A stretch of 57,701 bases of DNA from Desulfovibrio sp. (GCA_031279825.1 JAITHT010000064.1:1-57701); one strand, 5' to 3'; shown: positions 16,574 to 24,483, numbered from the stretch's first letter. Numbers and translations: made by a program. The notes: generated by a model not told the origin, from the letters alone.

Positions 16574-16912
16574 CTATAAAGAGATGCCTCGTCCCCGCCT
16601 CCGGGCGGAGGACGCGGCGGCCCCCTTCGCCCCCTCTCCCGCTCCGCCGGGGACCGTCCTCTCCCGCATCAGGCGGTCCAACTCCGGCTGGACGGCATCC
16701 ATCCTCGCGGCGATGGCCGCGAGACGCCTTTGTTGCTCCGGCGGAAGCGGGGTATCGGGGGTATCGACGTCGAAGCCCCTGGCGGTCAATTCCGACATGA
16801 TCTCCAGGCTCTCGAGCAGGCAGGCCCGGCATTCCTCGTAGGCCGCCAAGGCGGGACCGTGCAGATCCGGCGGCGGGGTCAGGTTTTTCACATTCTCCCA
16901 TTGCGTACTCAT
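16574..16912 (-). CDS. Hypothetical helical protein in the translocon operon
   Basis: A 112-aa protein of unknown family. Residues 20-80 are predicted helical (A-L-A-A-Y-E-E-C-R-A-C-L-L-E-S-L-E-I-M and A-A-I-A-A-R-M-D-A-V-Q-P-E-L), followed by a Gly/Ala-rich basic tail with R-R-R-G-R. Size and helix content recall small T3SS chaperones or co-chaperones, but no motif supports that directly. It sits downstream of the duplicated 85/86-aa genes on the same strand. Confidence 0.55.
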   Translation of the reverse strand: MSTQWENVKNLTPPPDLHGPALAAYEECRACLLESLEIMSELTARGFDVDTPDTPLPPEQQRRLAAIAARMDAVQPELDRLMRERTVPGGAGEGAKGAAASSARRRGRGISL

Positions 16913-17083
16913 GCGTCTCTCCTCTTACCGGACGTTGTTTCCGCGCCCCTGAACCCCGGGTGTTTCTCCCCGGCATTCCGGGGCGGCGCTTTTCCCGCCG
17001 CCTGTTGCGCGGCTCCGCGTTTCGCGGGTTCCCCGCCCGAAGCCCACGGCGCGAGCTTCCGTTTGGTCTGGTTACGGCTGTTC

Positions 17084-17341
17084 TCATTTGCCTCCATTGA
17101 GGTACTCAGTATACTTTCTCATCTCGTCTCTCGCGGCGGCCACTTTCGCCTCGGCGGCCATTTTCCCCTCCTCCAGTTGCGCCTTCTCCTCCCCGGAAAG
17201 GGCGCGGAGTTTGGCCTTTAGATTCTGTATCATGCTGCACAGATCGCCTAGCGTGCTATCGGAAGATTTTTCCCCGGCGGCGTCCTTCAAGTCCAGAGGA
17301 GCGATCCCGGAGGGAAGAGTCTCTAATAAACGTAGTGTCAT
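17084..17341 (-). CDS. Small hypothetical protein, tandem copy 1
   Basis: An 85-aa acidic/helical protein of unknown family. The N-terminus is conserved in both copies (M-T-L-R-L and I-A-P-L-D-L-K-D-A-A-G-E-K), followed by a charged helical region with A-A-E-A-K-V-A-A-A-R-D-E-M-R and the end E-Y-L-N-G-G-K. The start at 17341 is fixed by AAGGAG six bases upstream and by the identical start of copy 2; the longer frame to 17530 runs through the repeat spacer. A secreted or regulatory role in the T3SS is possible from context only. The antisense reading frames here are shadows. Confidence 0.6.
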   Translation of the reverse strand: MTLRLLETLPSGIAPLDLKDAAGEKSSDSTLGDLCSMIQNLKAKLRALSGEEKAQLEEGKMAAEAKVAAARDEMRKYTEYLNGGK

Positions 17342-17518
17342 GACGTTCTCCTTGCAATGCAGCTTTCCGCCGCGTTTTCGCGCGAGAGGGTTCCCGCGCG
17401 GAGCCACACAGTATTGTATCCTTGAGACGCTCCGCCCGGCGCGTGACGGCGAAAGTGCATTTCGCCGGACCTGTTCAAACCCCCAGGCGGGCGGCGGGGC
17501 TTCGCCGTATCCGCCGCC

Positions 17519-17543
17519 GAGCGATTTCACCGTGAAATCGCTC
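17519..17543. repeat. Inverted repeat, duplicated copy 1
   Basis: GAGCGATTTCAC and its exact complement separated by one base, in the leader of tandem copy 1. The second copy (18043-18067) overlaps the stop codon of the YopD-like gene. It could attenuate transcription leaving the translocon genes. Confidence 0.6.
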
Positions 17544-17604
17544 TATAACGCGAGCTTCTTTTTGGTCTGGTTACGGCTGTTCTCATTTGCCTCCATTGAG
17601 GTAC

Positions 17605-17865
17605 TCAATATGATAGTGTGCCTTCATTGAGGTACTCAATATACTTTCTAATGTCTTCTCTCGCGGCGACCACTTCGGCCATTTTCACCACCTCCGGTTG
17701 CGTCTTATCCTCCCCGTAAAAAAGGGCGTGGAGTTTGGCCTCTAGATTCTGCATCAGGCTGCGCAGATCGCCTATCGTGCTATCGGAAGATTTTTCCCCG
17801 GCGGCGTCCTTCAAGTCCAGAGGAGCGATCCCCCCGGAGGGAAGAGTCTGTAAACGTAGTGTCAT
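17605..17865 (-). CDS. Small hypothetical protein, tandem copy 2
   Basis: An 86-aa paralogue of the next gene downstream, sharing the start region (M-T-L-R-L, L-D-L-K-D-A-A-G-E-K-S-S-D-S-T) and leader almost base for base. The middle has diverged by substitutions and small deletions, and the end reads E-Y-L-N-E-G-T-L-S-Y in place of E-Y-L-N-G-G-K because a short piece of the gene end is repeated just after the stop. It lies about 200 bp downstream of the YopD-like gene on the same strand. Both copies keep open frames, so both may be expressed. Confidence 0.6.
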   Translation of the reverse strand: MTLRLQTLPSGGIAPLDLKDAAGEKSSDSTIGDLRSLMQNLEAKLHALFYGEDKTQPEVVKMAEVVAAREDIRKYIEYLNEGTLSY

Positions 17866-18042
17866 GACGTTCTCCTTGCAATGCGGCTTTCCGCCGCGTT
17901 TTCGCGCGAGAGGGTTCCCGCGCGGAGCCACACAGCATTGTATCCTTGAGACGCTCCGCCCGGCGCTTACCGGCGAAAGTGCATTTCGCCGGACATGTTC
18001 AAACCCCCAGGCGGGCGGCGGGGCTTCGCCGTATCCGCCGCC

Positions 18043-18067
18043 GAGCGATTTCACCGTGAAATCGCTC
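18043..18067. repeat. Inverted repeat, duplicated copy 2, at the end of the YopD-like gene
   Basis: The same 12-base perfect arms as at 17519-17543, directly after the YopD-like coding region. A GC-rich inverted repeat (GGCGGCGG/CCGCCGCC) sits next to it. It may act as an attenuator or RNA stabiliser; there is no T-run for a standard terminator. Confidence 0.6.
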
Positions 18068-18861
18068 TACAACGCGAGCTTCTTTTTGGTCTGGTTAGCG
18101 TCGGTATGGTTGGCGTCCATGGCGCGCAACGCGGCCAGAATGAGTTCTCTCAAAGCGTCTCTGGATTTGTCGATGCTTGCGCGCGCGGCGCTGTCCCTTG
18201 CCTGCTCCGCGTCCAGTTCCTTCACGCGCGCCTGGTTCATGCCGGCGATTCTCTGCCCCTCGGCGGCCAGCATGGAGGAGGTTCCCTGGAGCATGCCCCC
18301 TATGCCCTGACTGACGGAACTCCATGACTGGGCCTTGCCGCCCGTGATCGACGGGTCCTGCCCCGCCGGCGCATGGGCCAGCGAGTGCACGTTCTTGGCG
18401 CCGAAGCCTATCTGGACGGCGCCCGAAGCGATCTGCAGGGCGCCGGCGGCCATGTTGAGCGCATACTGCTTCTCCGTCGCGGTCTTGATCTCTTTCGCCT
18501 GCTCGCGCTGGGACTGGACGAGGGCCTCGGTTTTCTTCCATGAATCCCGTCTGTGCAGCTCGATCTGCTTGACGGCGCAGTCGACGGTTACGGCCATGAC
18601 GACAGCCCCGGGAGAGGGGAGGGCGGGCCACTCCCGCAACAGGGCGGCGGCGCGCCCGTCAGGCCGGCTCAACCGGGGAATGTCCATGCCGATCTGCTCG
18701 GCGGCGGCATCGAAATTCGCGCCCTTGTCCACCGCGTCCAGAAGAAGGCTGTCCACGACCAAAGCATCGATCTTCGCGGCCTGCGCTTTCTCAAGCAGCG
18801 CCTCGTAACGCTCCCGGGTAAAACCCGGCGCGCCGCTCACGCCGGAAGTGAAGGTACTCAT
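18067..18861 (-). CDS. sctB: Minor translocator, YopD-like (SctB)
   Basis: A 264-aa protein in the yopD position of an lcrGVH-yopBD-type operon. It has one weakly hydrophobic central segment (about residues 130-160, rich in Ala/Gly), flanked by helical charged regions, and a C-terminal helix ending in N-Q-T-K-K-K-L-A-L. Minor translocators such as YopD or IpaC insert in the host membrane with the major translocator to form the pore. The call rests on gene order, size and the single hydrophobic segment. The last codons are copied twice downstream in the tandem duplication. Confidence 0.72.
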   Translation of the reverse strand: MSTFTSGVSGAPGFTRERYEALLEKAQAAKIDALVVDSLLLDAVDKGANFDAAAEQIGMDIPRLSRPDGRAAALLREWPALPSPGAVVMAVTVDCAVKQIELHRRDSWKKTEALVQSQREQAKEIKTATEKQYALNMAAGALQIASGAVQIGFGAKNVHSLAHAPAGQDPSITGGKAQSWSSVSQGIGGMLQGTSSMLAAEGQRIAGMNQARVKELDAEQARDSAARASIDKSRDALRELILAALRAMDANHTDANQTKKKLAL

Positions 18862-18878
18862 GCTTTTCCTCCTTTATG

Positions 18879-19967
18879 TTACGCCATTGCCGGGGCATGG
18901 CCGGATAAAATGGTCCCGAGCGTCTCCATATTCCCGTCAATGGCATCCTTCACGGCGTCAACCAGCTTCTGGAAATGTTCCAAAACAGCCTCCACCAGCT
19001 TCTCGTCGGACTTGAACGCCGCCTCGACAAGCTGCAACGCGGCCTCCAGTTCCTTCTCGCTCACCTTCGACTTGCCGATGGCCTTGTCGTAGCCGGCCGA
19101 AACCATGGTCACAACGCCCGAACCCACATGCACCGCTCCCCCAAGAATGGAAGTAAAGGCGCCGGCATAGCCGCCCAGCTTCATGATGGTCGCCGCCGCC
19201 TGCGTTATATCCTTGGCCGAGGAGGCAAGTTTCACCGCGCCCCCCACGCTCAGGAAGACGCCGACCAGCGACAGGGTTATTTCGAAAACCATGCCGGCTA
19301 TCTTCTTCTGTTCCTCGGTGAGCTCTTTGCCGAAGAGCTTGGCCACGCCGTTGATGCCGGCCGCGAACGCGGCGCCGAGGCTGTATTTCCCTTCCGTGGC
19401 CTCGCTGACGATGCTGTTGATGGACATGGCCACCCCGATGACGGCGCCGGCGATGAGCAGGGGCTGGCCCGTGGCCACCCCGACGACGCCGACCACAAGG
19501 GAGGCCACCAGGCCCGCCACCAGGCCGAACCATTTGAAGAATTTTTTCAGGGGGCTTAACTTGTTCTTTTTCTCAAGCTCTTCCAACTGCTTGTGTATCT
19601 CTTGCAGCTTTTCCTTGTGCAGGCCCTCCACTTCCTTGCCCCTGGCCCTGATGGAATCCGTCCCCTGCTTCACGGCGAGCTGCCTGGCGTCCACGCCCAG
19701 GGCCTCCGCCAACTGCTCCAGGGAAAGAGCGCCCACGGAAGCATGCTTCATGATGACCGTGAAGGCGCGCGCCAAGTCTTCCGAAGACAATTCCATCTTT
19801 GGAGCGGGAAGCGACGGAACCTCCGGCACGGAGCCCGGCGTCCCGCCTGTCCCGCTTCCCCCGGCAGGGGGCACAACGGCTGGGGAAGAGACTTTTCCTT
19901 CCGCGCCGCGCGCGGCGTCGGCGGCATCCGCGCCGGAGACGCCGCGGGGAAACGCAACGCCGTTCAT
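18879..19967 (-). CDS. sctE: Major translocator, YopB/SseC-like pore protein (SctE)
   Basis: A 362-aa protein with the YopB/IpaB/SseC layout: a polar Pro/Gly-rich N-terminus (1-58), a coiled-coil stretch (about 108-138, E-G-L-H-K-E-K-L-Q-E-I-H-K-Q-L), a hydrophobic hairpin (about 148-185), a second hydrophobic segment (224-246) and a C-terminal helical region. These proteins are delivered by the needle and form the host-membrane pore. It overlaps the SycD-like chaperone gene upstream by 4 bp and precedes the YopD-like gene by 17 bp, the standard order. Confidence 0.88.
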   Translation of the reverse strand: MNGVAFPRGVSGADAADAARGAEGKVSSPAVVPPAGGSGTGGTPGSVPEVPSLPAPKMELSSEDLARAFTVIMKHASVGALSLEQLAEALGVDARQLAVKQGTDSIRARGKEVEGLHKEKLQEIHKQLEELEKKNKLSPLKKFFKWFGLVAGLVASLVVGVVGVATGQPLLIAGAVIGVAMSINSIVSEATEGKYSLGAAFAAGINGVAKLFGKELTEEQKKIAGMVFEITLSLVGVFLSVGGAVKLASSAKDITQAAATIMKLGGYAGAFTSILGGAVHVGSGVVTMVSAGYDKAIGKSKVSEKELEAALQLVEAAFKSDEKLVEAVLEHFQKLVDAVKDAIDGNMETLGTILSGHAPAMA

Positions 19968-20470
19968 GCCCCACCCCCCTCGCGCACCAGTTCCAGCATG
20001 GCCTTCGCCCGTTCCCGGTAGGCAGCGTGCGCGGCGTTCTTCCCGTCTCCCAGTTCCAGGGCCGCGTCAAAGCAGGCGGCGGCGTTCTCCTTCCCCCCCA
20101 TCTTCAGGGCGCAGATGCCCGCGTGCACCAGGGGGGCGGGGTCGGCGAAAGCGCCGGCATAGGCGGCCATGCCGTAAGCGTCGGCCGCCCCGGCCAGATC
20201 ATTGTTCATCTGGCGGCAGCCGCCCAGACCGTTCCAGAAGCGCTCGTCATGGTGGTTATAGACGCAGAGCGCCTGGAACAGCACGCCCGCGTCCTTGAAA
20301 TTGCCGGCATTGTAAAGGGAAAATGCAAGGCAGTAGCCCGCTTCCAGCACCTCCGAGGGGATGCCGGAAGCCTCGTGCACGGAGGCGCCCCTGCCCAGAG
20401 CCTCGAAAAGGGCTTCTATCTTTTCCTCGGACAGCGGGGATTCCGCGCCGGTCGATGAGGTGTCGCTCAT
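19964..20470 (-). CDS. sycD: SycD/LcrH-family class II chaperone for translocators
   Basis: A 168-aa TPR chaperone. The LcrH/SycD signature is readable: Y-C-L-A-F-S-L-Y-N-A-G-N-F-K-D-A, then F-Q-A-L-C-V-Y-N-H-H-D-E-R-F-W-N-G-L-G-G-C-R-Q, matching the typical 'F..L...D..D...W.GLG.C.Q' pattern. It binds the translocators YopB/YopD in the cytoplasm before secretion and overlaps the YopB-like gene by 4 bp. It follows the tip gene by 80 bp. Confidence 0.92.
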   Translation of the reverse strand: MSDTSSTGAESPLSEEKIEALFEALGRGASVHEASGIPSEVLEAGYCLAFSLYNAGNFKDAGVLFQALCVYNHHDERFWNGLGGCRQMNNDLAGAADAYGMAAYAGAFADPAPLVHAGICALKMGGKENAAACFDAALELGDGKNAAHAAYRERAKAMLELVREGGGA

Positions 20471-20550
20471 TCGTTCTCTCCTGCGTTGTAGCGTGTTTCA
20501 CGGCGGGACAACCCCGCCCGCAATCCTCAGGCGGCGTCGCGCATCATCCG

Positions 20551-21423
20551 TCAGCGGAGACCGCGGGCCAGTTCGCTCAAAAGCTCGATGCACTTGCTGA
20601 TGGCGGCGTTGGCTCCCTGCAAAAAGGCGTTGTACTGCCCCATAAAATCATTGACGTACACCATGTCCATCTGCGTGCTGGAGGAAAGCTTGTCCTGCTG
20701 CGTCCGGAAGGACTCGGCCACGGCCTCCAGCTCGTCCGAGGTGAACTTGCCGTTCTTGCCCGTGGGGCACGACATGCCGTTGGCCTTCATGTAATCCTTG
20801 ATGTCCCCGGGCAGCGCCCAGGAACCGTCCGTGGCGGCGCCCTTCTTGCCCTTGGCGTCGGCCTGCCCGCTCCGTATCCGGTTGAGCATTTCGGACACCG
20901 TTTTCTGCTCGTTCTGGTTCGCCTCGATCTTCTTCATGTACTGCTGCGCCCCGGACTTGGCCACCATGGCCTGGGTCAACTGGAGCTTGGCGTAGATAAG
21001 ATGGACCGAGGCCACGGACCCGAGATCCAGCTCCGCGGCGATATCCGCGATGGTTGCGGGGGCTTTGGCGCTTCCCGTTCCGGCGGAGCCGCCCGCGGCC
21101 GCCTTCGTGCCTTCCAGGAGGGTCTGGCGGCGCGTATCAAGCGTTTGAAATTCGGCAAGCAGAGTATCCCGCATCTTTTCCAGTTCCGCCACGGCCTGCT
21201 TGTACTGCGCCTCCGTCCACGGCGTCTTGCCGGCATCGGGGACAATCCAACGGAATGCGCCCCCCACGGAGGAAGCGCCGTCCGCCCCCATGGCCGCGTT
21301 GGTCTTTTGCGAGCCTTCCAGCAACCGCTCGTTCGCCTCGTTCAGCCTCTGGATCTCGGCGAGATACTCCTCCCCCGTCTTCGACCAGGAACCACCGCCG
21401 CCTATACTGGGCTTACCGACCAT
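20551..21423 (-). CDS. sctA: Needle-tip protein candidate (LcrV/IpaD/EspA position, SctA)
   Basis: A 290-aa largely helical soluble protein. The C-terminus has a long helix with the tip-protein pattern S-S-S-T-Q-M-D-M-V-Y-V-N-D-F-M-G-Q-Y-N, comparable with the terminal coiled coil of IpaD/EspA/LcrV-type proteins. A coiled coil at about 65-100 could form the other half of the hairpin. The middle carries D-E-L-E-A-V-A-E-S-F. It lies between an LcrG-like gene and the SycD-like gene, exactly the lcrV position. Sequence similarity to a specific tip family is uncertain by eye. Confidence 0.68.
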   Translation of the reverse strand: MVGKPSIGGGGSWSKTGEEYLAEIQRLNEANERLLEGSQKTNAAMGADGASSVGGAFRWIVPDAGKTPWTEAQYKQAVAELEKMRDTLLAEFQTLDTRRQTLLEGTKAAAGGSAGTGSAKAPATIADIAAELDLGSVASVHLIYAKLQLTQAMVAKSGAQQYMKKIEANQNEQKTVSEMLNRIRSGQADAKGKKGAATDGSWALPGDIKDYMKANGMSCPTGKNGKFTSDELEAVAESFRTQQDKLSSSTQMDMVYVNDFMGQYNAFLQGANAAISKCIELLSELARGLR

Positions 21424-21584
21424 GGGCCACCCTCCTCACCGCTTCACGCGGGGAACAACATGAACATACGCAACCGCTACGGGCTCAGCGCGAAAAGAGA
21501 TGAACACGCGCGCCGCGGCAAAAATACCGCCCGCGGCCCTCCGGCGGCGGGAAGCGCCCCGCCCGTTCCGCACGGGCGGGGCGG

Positions 21585-21875
21585 TCAGACCCGCAACGCC
21601 CCTTCCCGGCCCTTCTTCGCCCCCGACTTTTTCCCGCCGGAAACGCGGGCGGCCGCCCGGGCGGCGCCCGCGCGTCTGGCCGCTTCCACGGACTTCTCCA
21701 TGGCCTCTTTCACCTCAGGGGGCTGCTCCCCTTCCACGGCCTTACGCAGCTCGTCCTCGGTAAATCCCGCCGTTTCGAGCAGAGCCCCGTAGTACGCGTC
21801 CAGAAGGTCAAGCTCCTTCCTGAGGGCCGCAACCGCCCCGCTCTGTTCCGCCAGATCCTCTTCCGTAAATTCCAT
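21585..21875 (-). CDS. LcrG-like tip-protein chaperone / secretion regulator
   Basis: At 96 aa it matches LcrG/PcrG (about 95 aa), with an N-terminal helix, the pattern L-L-E-T-A-G-F-T-E-D-E-L-R-K-A-V-E-G (LcrG has a similar 'GLTPEAVMKIFAG' region) and a basic Lys/Arg/Gly-rich tail. LcrG binds LcrV in the cytoplasm and blocks premature effector export. The start at 21875 has GGAGGAG six bases upstream. It is first in the translocon operon. The longer frame to 21980 would run through the promoter and is not used. Confidence 0.6.
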   Translation of the reverse strand: MEFTEEDLAEQSGAVAALRKELDLLDAYYGALLETAGFTEDELRKAVEGEQPPEVKEAMEKSVEAARRAGAARAAARVSGGKKSGAKKGREGALRV

Positions 21876-21934
21876 CGCGTTCTCCTCCGGCGGTGACCGC
21901 GCGGCCGCCGCGTTGCATGACTCCGTCCTCAACC

Positions 21935-21952
21935 TAGCAAAGCTTATACCAA
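21935..21952 (-). promoter_or_regulatory. Candidate sigma54 (-24/-12) promoter of the translocon operon
   Basis: Read on the minus strand the sequence is TTGGTATAAGCTTTGCTA: GG and GC separated by exactly ten bases, with T-T-G-G at -24 and T-T-T-G-C-T at -12, close to the consensus. It predicts a start near 21925 and a 5' leader of about 50 bases before the LcrG-like gene. A sigma54-type activator is encoded in the same locus (12153-13553). Confidence 0.68.
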
Positions 21953-21988
21953 TCGCGTAATAGCACGAAGAAAGCGGCATGGCAACAT

Positions 21989-22068
21989 CCGTACCCGCCC
22001 CGCGCCGCCAACGGCGTTGGCGGCGCGGGGCTTATCCCTCCCGGACGGGTGTTTCGCGGCGGGTACGG
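21989..22068. repeat. Nested palindrome between the divergent T3SS operons
   Basis: A perfect 16-base stem (21997-22012 with 22016-22031, three-base loop GGC) lies inside outer arms of 11 bases (CCGTACCCGCC at 21989-21999, complement at 22058-22068). There is no T-run, so it is more likely an operator, cruciform or insulator than a terminator. It lies between the sigma54 and sigma70 candidates. Confidence 0.75.
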
Positions 22069-22076
22069 GGTTTCCC

Positions 22077-22105
22077 TTGCCGTAACGCGGCGCTTCGTGT
22101 ATACT
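22077..22105 (+). promoter_or_regulatory. Candidate sigma70-type promoter of the structural (yscB-sctR) operon
   Basis: TTGCCG (22077-22082), 17 bases, TATACT (22100-22105), followed by a second TATAAA-like stretch. The leader to the first gene would be about 140 bases. A poor GG-N10-GC match overlaps the -35 hexamer. Confidence 0.5.
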
Positions 22106-22253
22106 GTATAAATCCGGTGATGGTGTTGTCGGCGGCCTGCTCCGGAACGGGCGGCGCCCCCGATGCCGTAAGGCGCCGAGGCAGGCGCGCCGTGCCCCGG
22201 AATGCCCCTTCCGGGCGGTTTTGTCATGGTTGTATCCCAAAAGAGAGGCGGCA

Positions 22254-22712
22254 ATGTTGCGCGGCACCGTGCATTCCATTTGTTCCCGCGCCGGTTGGAG
22301 GGAACCGGCGGCGGATGAACTGGGGGCCTACGCCTTCAATCTGGAGGGCGATCTTGCCTTCAGCCTTTCCTCGCCGGACGGGGAGCGCCTTTTGGCGCGC
22401 GCCCTTCTGCTCGCCCCGGAGCCGGGGGAAGCGATCCCCGCCGAAACCCTGGAGGTCGTCGCGCGCATCACCGCCGCCCGCTTCGCCCGCCTGCGGGCCG
22501 TGCCCTCGCTGTCGCCGGAAACGGGATGCCTGGAACTGCACGCTTTCACCGGCCTGCGAGGGTCCGATGATGAGGAAAAAATGGAATTCGTGGAAACCTT
22601 CTGTAACGATCTCGCCTTTTGGAAAGCCCAGCCGACGCTGGCCGGAGGCCTTCTTGCGCCCGCGCCGCCTTCTCCCGGCCGCGCCCGACCGCTGGATTGC
22701 CGCCATGGTTGA
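22254..22712 (+). CDS. yscB: YscB-like class I T3SS chaperone
   Basis: A 152-aa CesT/SycE-fold protein: an N-terminal helix, a strand pair around A-Y-A-F-N-L-E-G-D-L-A-F-S-L, a strand with L-L-A-R-A-L-L-L-A, and a C-terminal helix K-M-E-F-V-E-T-F-C-N-D-L-A-F-W. It lies immediately upstream of sctC, as yscB does in Yersinia, where YscB pairs with SycN to chaperone YopN. It ends in a Pro/Arg-rich tail overlapping sctC by 8 bp. GAGAGG precedes the chosen ATG. Confidence 0.7.
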   Translation: MLRGTVHSICSRAGWREPAADELGAYAFNLEGDLAFSLSSPDGERLLARALLLAPEPGEAIPAETLEVVARITAARFARLRAVPSLSPETGCLELHAFTGLRGSDDEEKMEFVETFCNDLAFWKAQPTLAGGLLAPAPPSPGRARPLDCRHG

Positions 22713-24483
22713 CGGCACCCGCAAAACCGTGAAAGCCCTTCTGGCGGGCGCTCTGTTGCCGGTCCTGGCTCTCCTGCCGCTTTGGCCGGAGGCGGCCGCG
22801 GCAGGATTGAAAGACCTGCGCGGGCCCTATACCCATATCTCGCAGCGGGAACCGCTCACGGCGCTTCTTTCCGACTTCGCCGTAAGCCAGGGCTACAGCG
22901 CCGCCTTTACCTCCAGGGTGGAGGGCGCGGTCAACGGCGATTTTTCGGCCATGCCCCCGGACGAGTTTCTGGCGGCCATGCGGGCCGGATACGGCGTGGA
23001 AGCCTACACCCTGGGTTCCACCATGTATTTTTTCCATCAGAGCGAGCGGCGGCGCGAGGTGCTGCGCATCACATCCATGCTGCCTTCGGAAATGCGCCAG
23101 GCGCTGTTGCGCATGGACGTTCTTTCCGTCGATCTGCCCAGCGACACCTCCAAAAAGGAACGCCTGCTTTTCCTGGAAGGGCCGGACGGCTACGTCGCCG
23201 GTCTTGTGGCCTCCATCCGGGCCATGGAAGAAACGCAGATGCAGGAGCAGGCGATCAGGGTCTTTGCCCTGAAACACGCCTGGGCCGACGATACGACCAT
23301 AGAAACCGCCACCGGAACCACGCAGGTGCCCGGCGTGGCCTCGGTGCTGCGGGCCATCGCCTCCGGGCAGCCCCATCCGGCGGCGCGCACCGTGCACCGG
23401 ACGGACAGCTCCCCCTCCCTCATGGGCACGGGGATGGTCGGCCGCCGGGAAGCGCAGCCCGAAGCCCCGGCCGTCCAATCCGGTCCCAGCATCATCGCCG
23501 AACCGCGCAGCAACGCGGTTGTCGTCGCGGACAAGCAAAGCCGCATGCCCTATTACGAAACGGTCATCGCGGCGCTGGACAAGCCCCTGGACCTGGTGGA
23601 AATCCACGCGGCCATTGTGGACATCAACGCCAGCTACGTCCGCAACCTGGGCATCACATGGGGGGGGGAACGCATGGCGGGAGATTTCGCGGGCAGCCAG
23701 GGAAGCATGGGCGCTCCCGGCGCCTCCATGGGCCCTTCCACAGGGACCGGCTTTGCCCTGAGCACCCTCTACAACACCGCGCTCAATACCTTTTTTTCCA
23801 ATATCTACGCCCTGGAGGAGCGCGGGGAAGGAGCGGTCCTCTCCCGCCCTTCGGTGCTGACCCTGGATAACGTGCAGGCCTCCCTGGAATACACCACCAC
23901 CTTTTACATCAAGCTGGAAGGGTATCAGGCCGTGGACGTGGTGCCCGTGACCAGCGGCACCACCCTCAAGGTCACGCCGCGCATCCTGCGCATGCCCGAC
24001 GGCAAGCCTTCCCGCCTGTCCATGACCATCGTCATCTCCGACGGATCCGATCCTCTCGCCGCCGGGCAGAGCACCTGGGTGAACGGGGTGCCGCCGGTGA
24101 AAAAAGTGACCATCAACACCCAGGCCATGGTGGCCGAAGGGCAGAGCCTGCTCCTGGGCGGTTTTTACTACGAGCGGCGCACGGACGGCGCAAGCGGGAC
24201 GCCGGGGCTCATGAACGTCCCGGTGCTGGGCTCGCTCTTCAGGCGCACGGACGCCGACGTGCAGCGCATGGAGCGGCTCATCCTCATTTCGCCCAGAATC
24301 ATTTCCTATGACGCGCTGCACGCCCCGCCGCCCGCCAGAGTGGAGGAACAGCGCTTCGCCGTCTCCCCCGCCGGCGGCTATAAACTGAAAGAAGATTTTT
24401 ACGATGTCGCGCCCAGGACGGGCGGTTGCTCCCGCGCGGCGCGTCCGGAAGCACCGGCCGCCGGAAGCGGCGCGAAGCCATAA
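22705..24483 (+). CDS. sctC: T3SS outer-membrane secretin SctC (YscC family)
   Basis: A 592-aa protein with a signal peptide (hydrophobic 12-32, A-A-A-A at the end), N0/N1 ring domains (N1 contains P-R-S-N-A-V-V-V-A-D), a Gly/Ser-rich insertion, and a C-terminal secretin domain with L-S-R-P-S-V-L-T-L-D-N, P-V-T-S-G-T-T-L-K-V-T-P and the end motif V-P-V-L-G-S-L-F-R. Secretins form the outer-membrane ring of the injectisome. No pilotin gene is recognisable next to it. The start at 22705 overlaps the chaperone gene; the much longer upstream frame is a shadow. Confidence 0.95.
   Translation: MVDGTRKTVKALLAGALLPVLALLPLWPEAAAAGLKDLRGPYTHISQREPLTALLSDFAVSQGYSAAFTSRVEGAVNGDFSAMPPDEFLAAMRAGYGVEAYTLGSTMYFFHQSERRREVLRITSMLPSEMRQALLRMDVLSVDLPSDTSKKERLLFLEGPDGYVAGLVASIRAMEETQMQEQAIRVFALKHAWADDTTIETATGTTQVPGVASVLRAIASGQPHPAARTVHRTDSSPSLMGTGMVGRREAQPEAPAVQSGPSIIAEPRSNAVVVADKQSRMPYYETVIAALDKPLDLVEIHAAIVDINASYVRNLGITWGGERMAGDFAGSQGSMGAPGASMGPSTGTGFALSTLYNTALNTFFSNIYALEERGEGAVLSRPSVLTLDNVQASLEYTTTFYIKLEGYQAVDVVPVTSGTTLKVTPRILRMPDGKPSRLSMTIVISDGSDPLAAGQSTWVNGVPPVKKVTINTQAMVAEGQSLLLGGFYYERRTDGASGTPGLMNVPVLGSLFRRTDADVQRMERLILISPRIISYDALHAPPPARVEEQRFAVSPAGGYKLKEDFYDVAPRTGGCSRAARPEAPAAGSGAKP

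Larger units (their letters stand above)
17050..18096. repeat. Tandem segmental duplication with 524-bp period
   Basis: Bases around 17339-17572 recur almost unchanged at 17863-18096, a constant offset of 524. Each unit holds a copy of an 85/86-aa gene, its leader, a 25-base inverted repeat (17519-17543 and 18043-18067) and the last codons of the YopD-like gene (tail N-Q-T-K-K-K-L-A). A third, diverged copy of that tail plus the small gene's end lies at about 17050-17110, and a 30-base piece of the small-gene end is repeated again at 17590-17640. This implies unequal crossing-over or slippage at the 3' end of the translocon operon. Confidence 0.85.

Noticed and set aside
17084-17865. The 85/86-aa tandem proteins as the missing inner rod SctI
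   Set aside because: Length is near, but the C-terminal amphipathic pattern of SctI is absent and the position outside the F-G-J block is wrong; left as unknown.
22065-22084. Possible sigma54 promoter (GG-N10-GC) ahead of the yscB-sctR operon
   Set aside because: The -24 half reads CGGGG in place of TGGCA, and a better sigma70-type promoter overlaps it.
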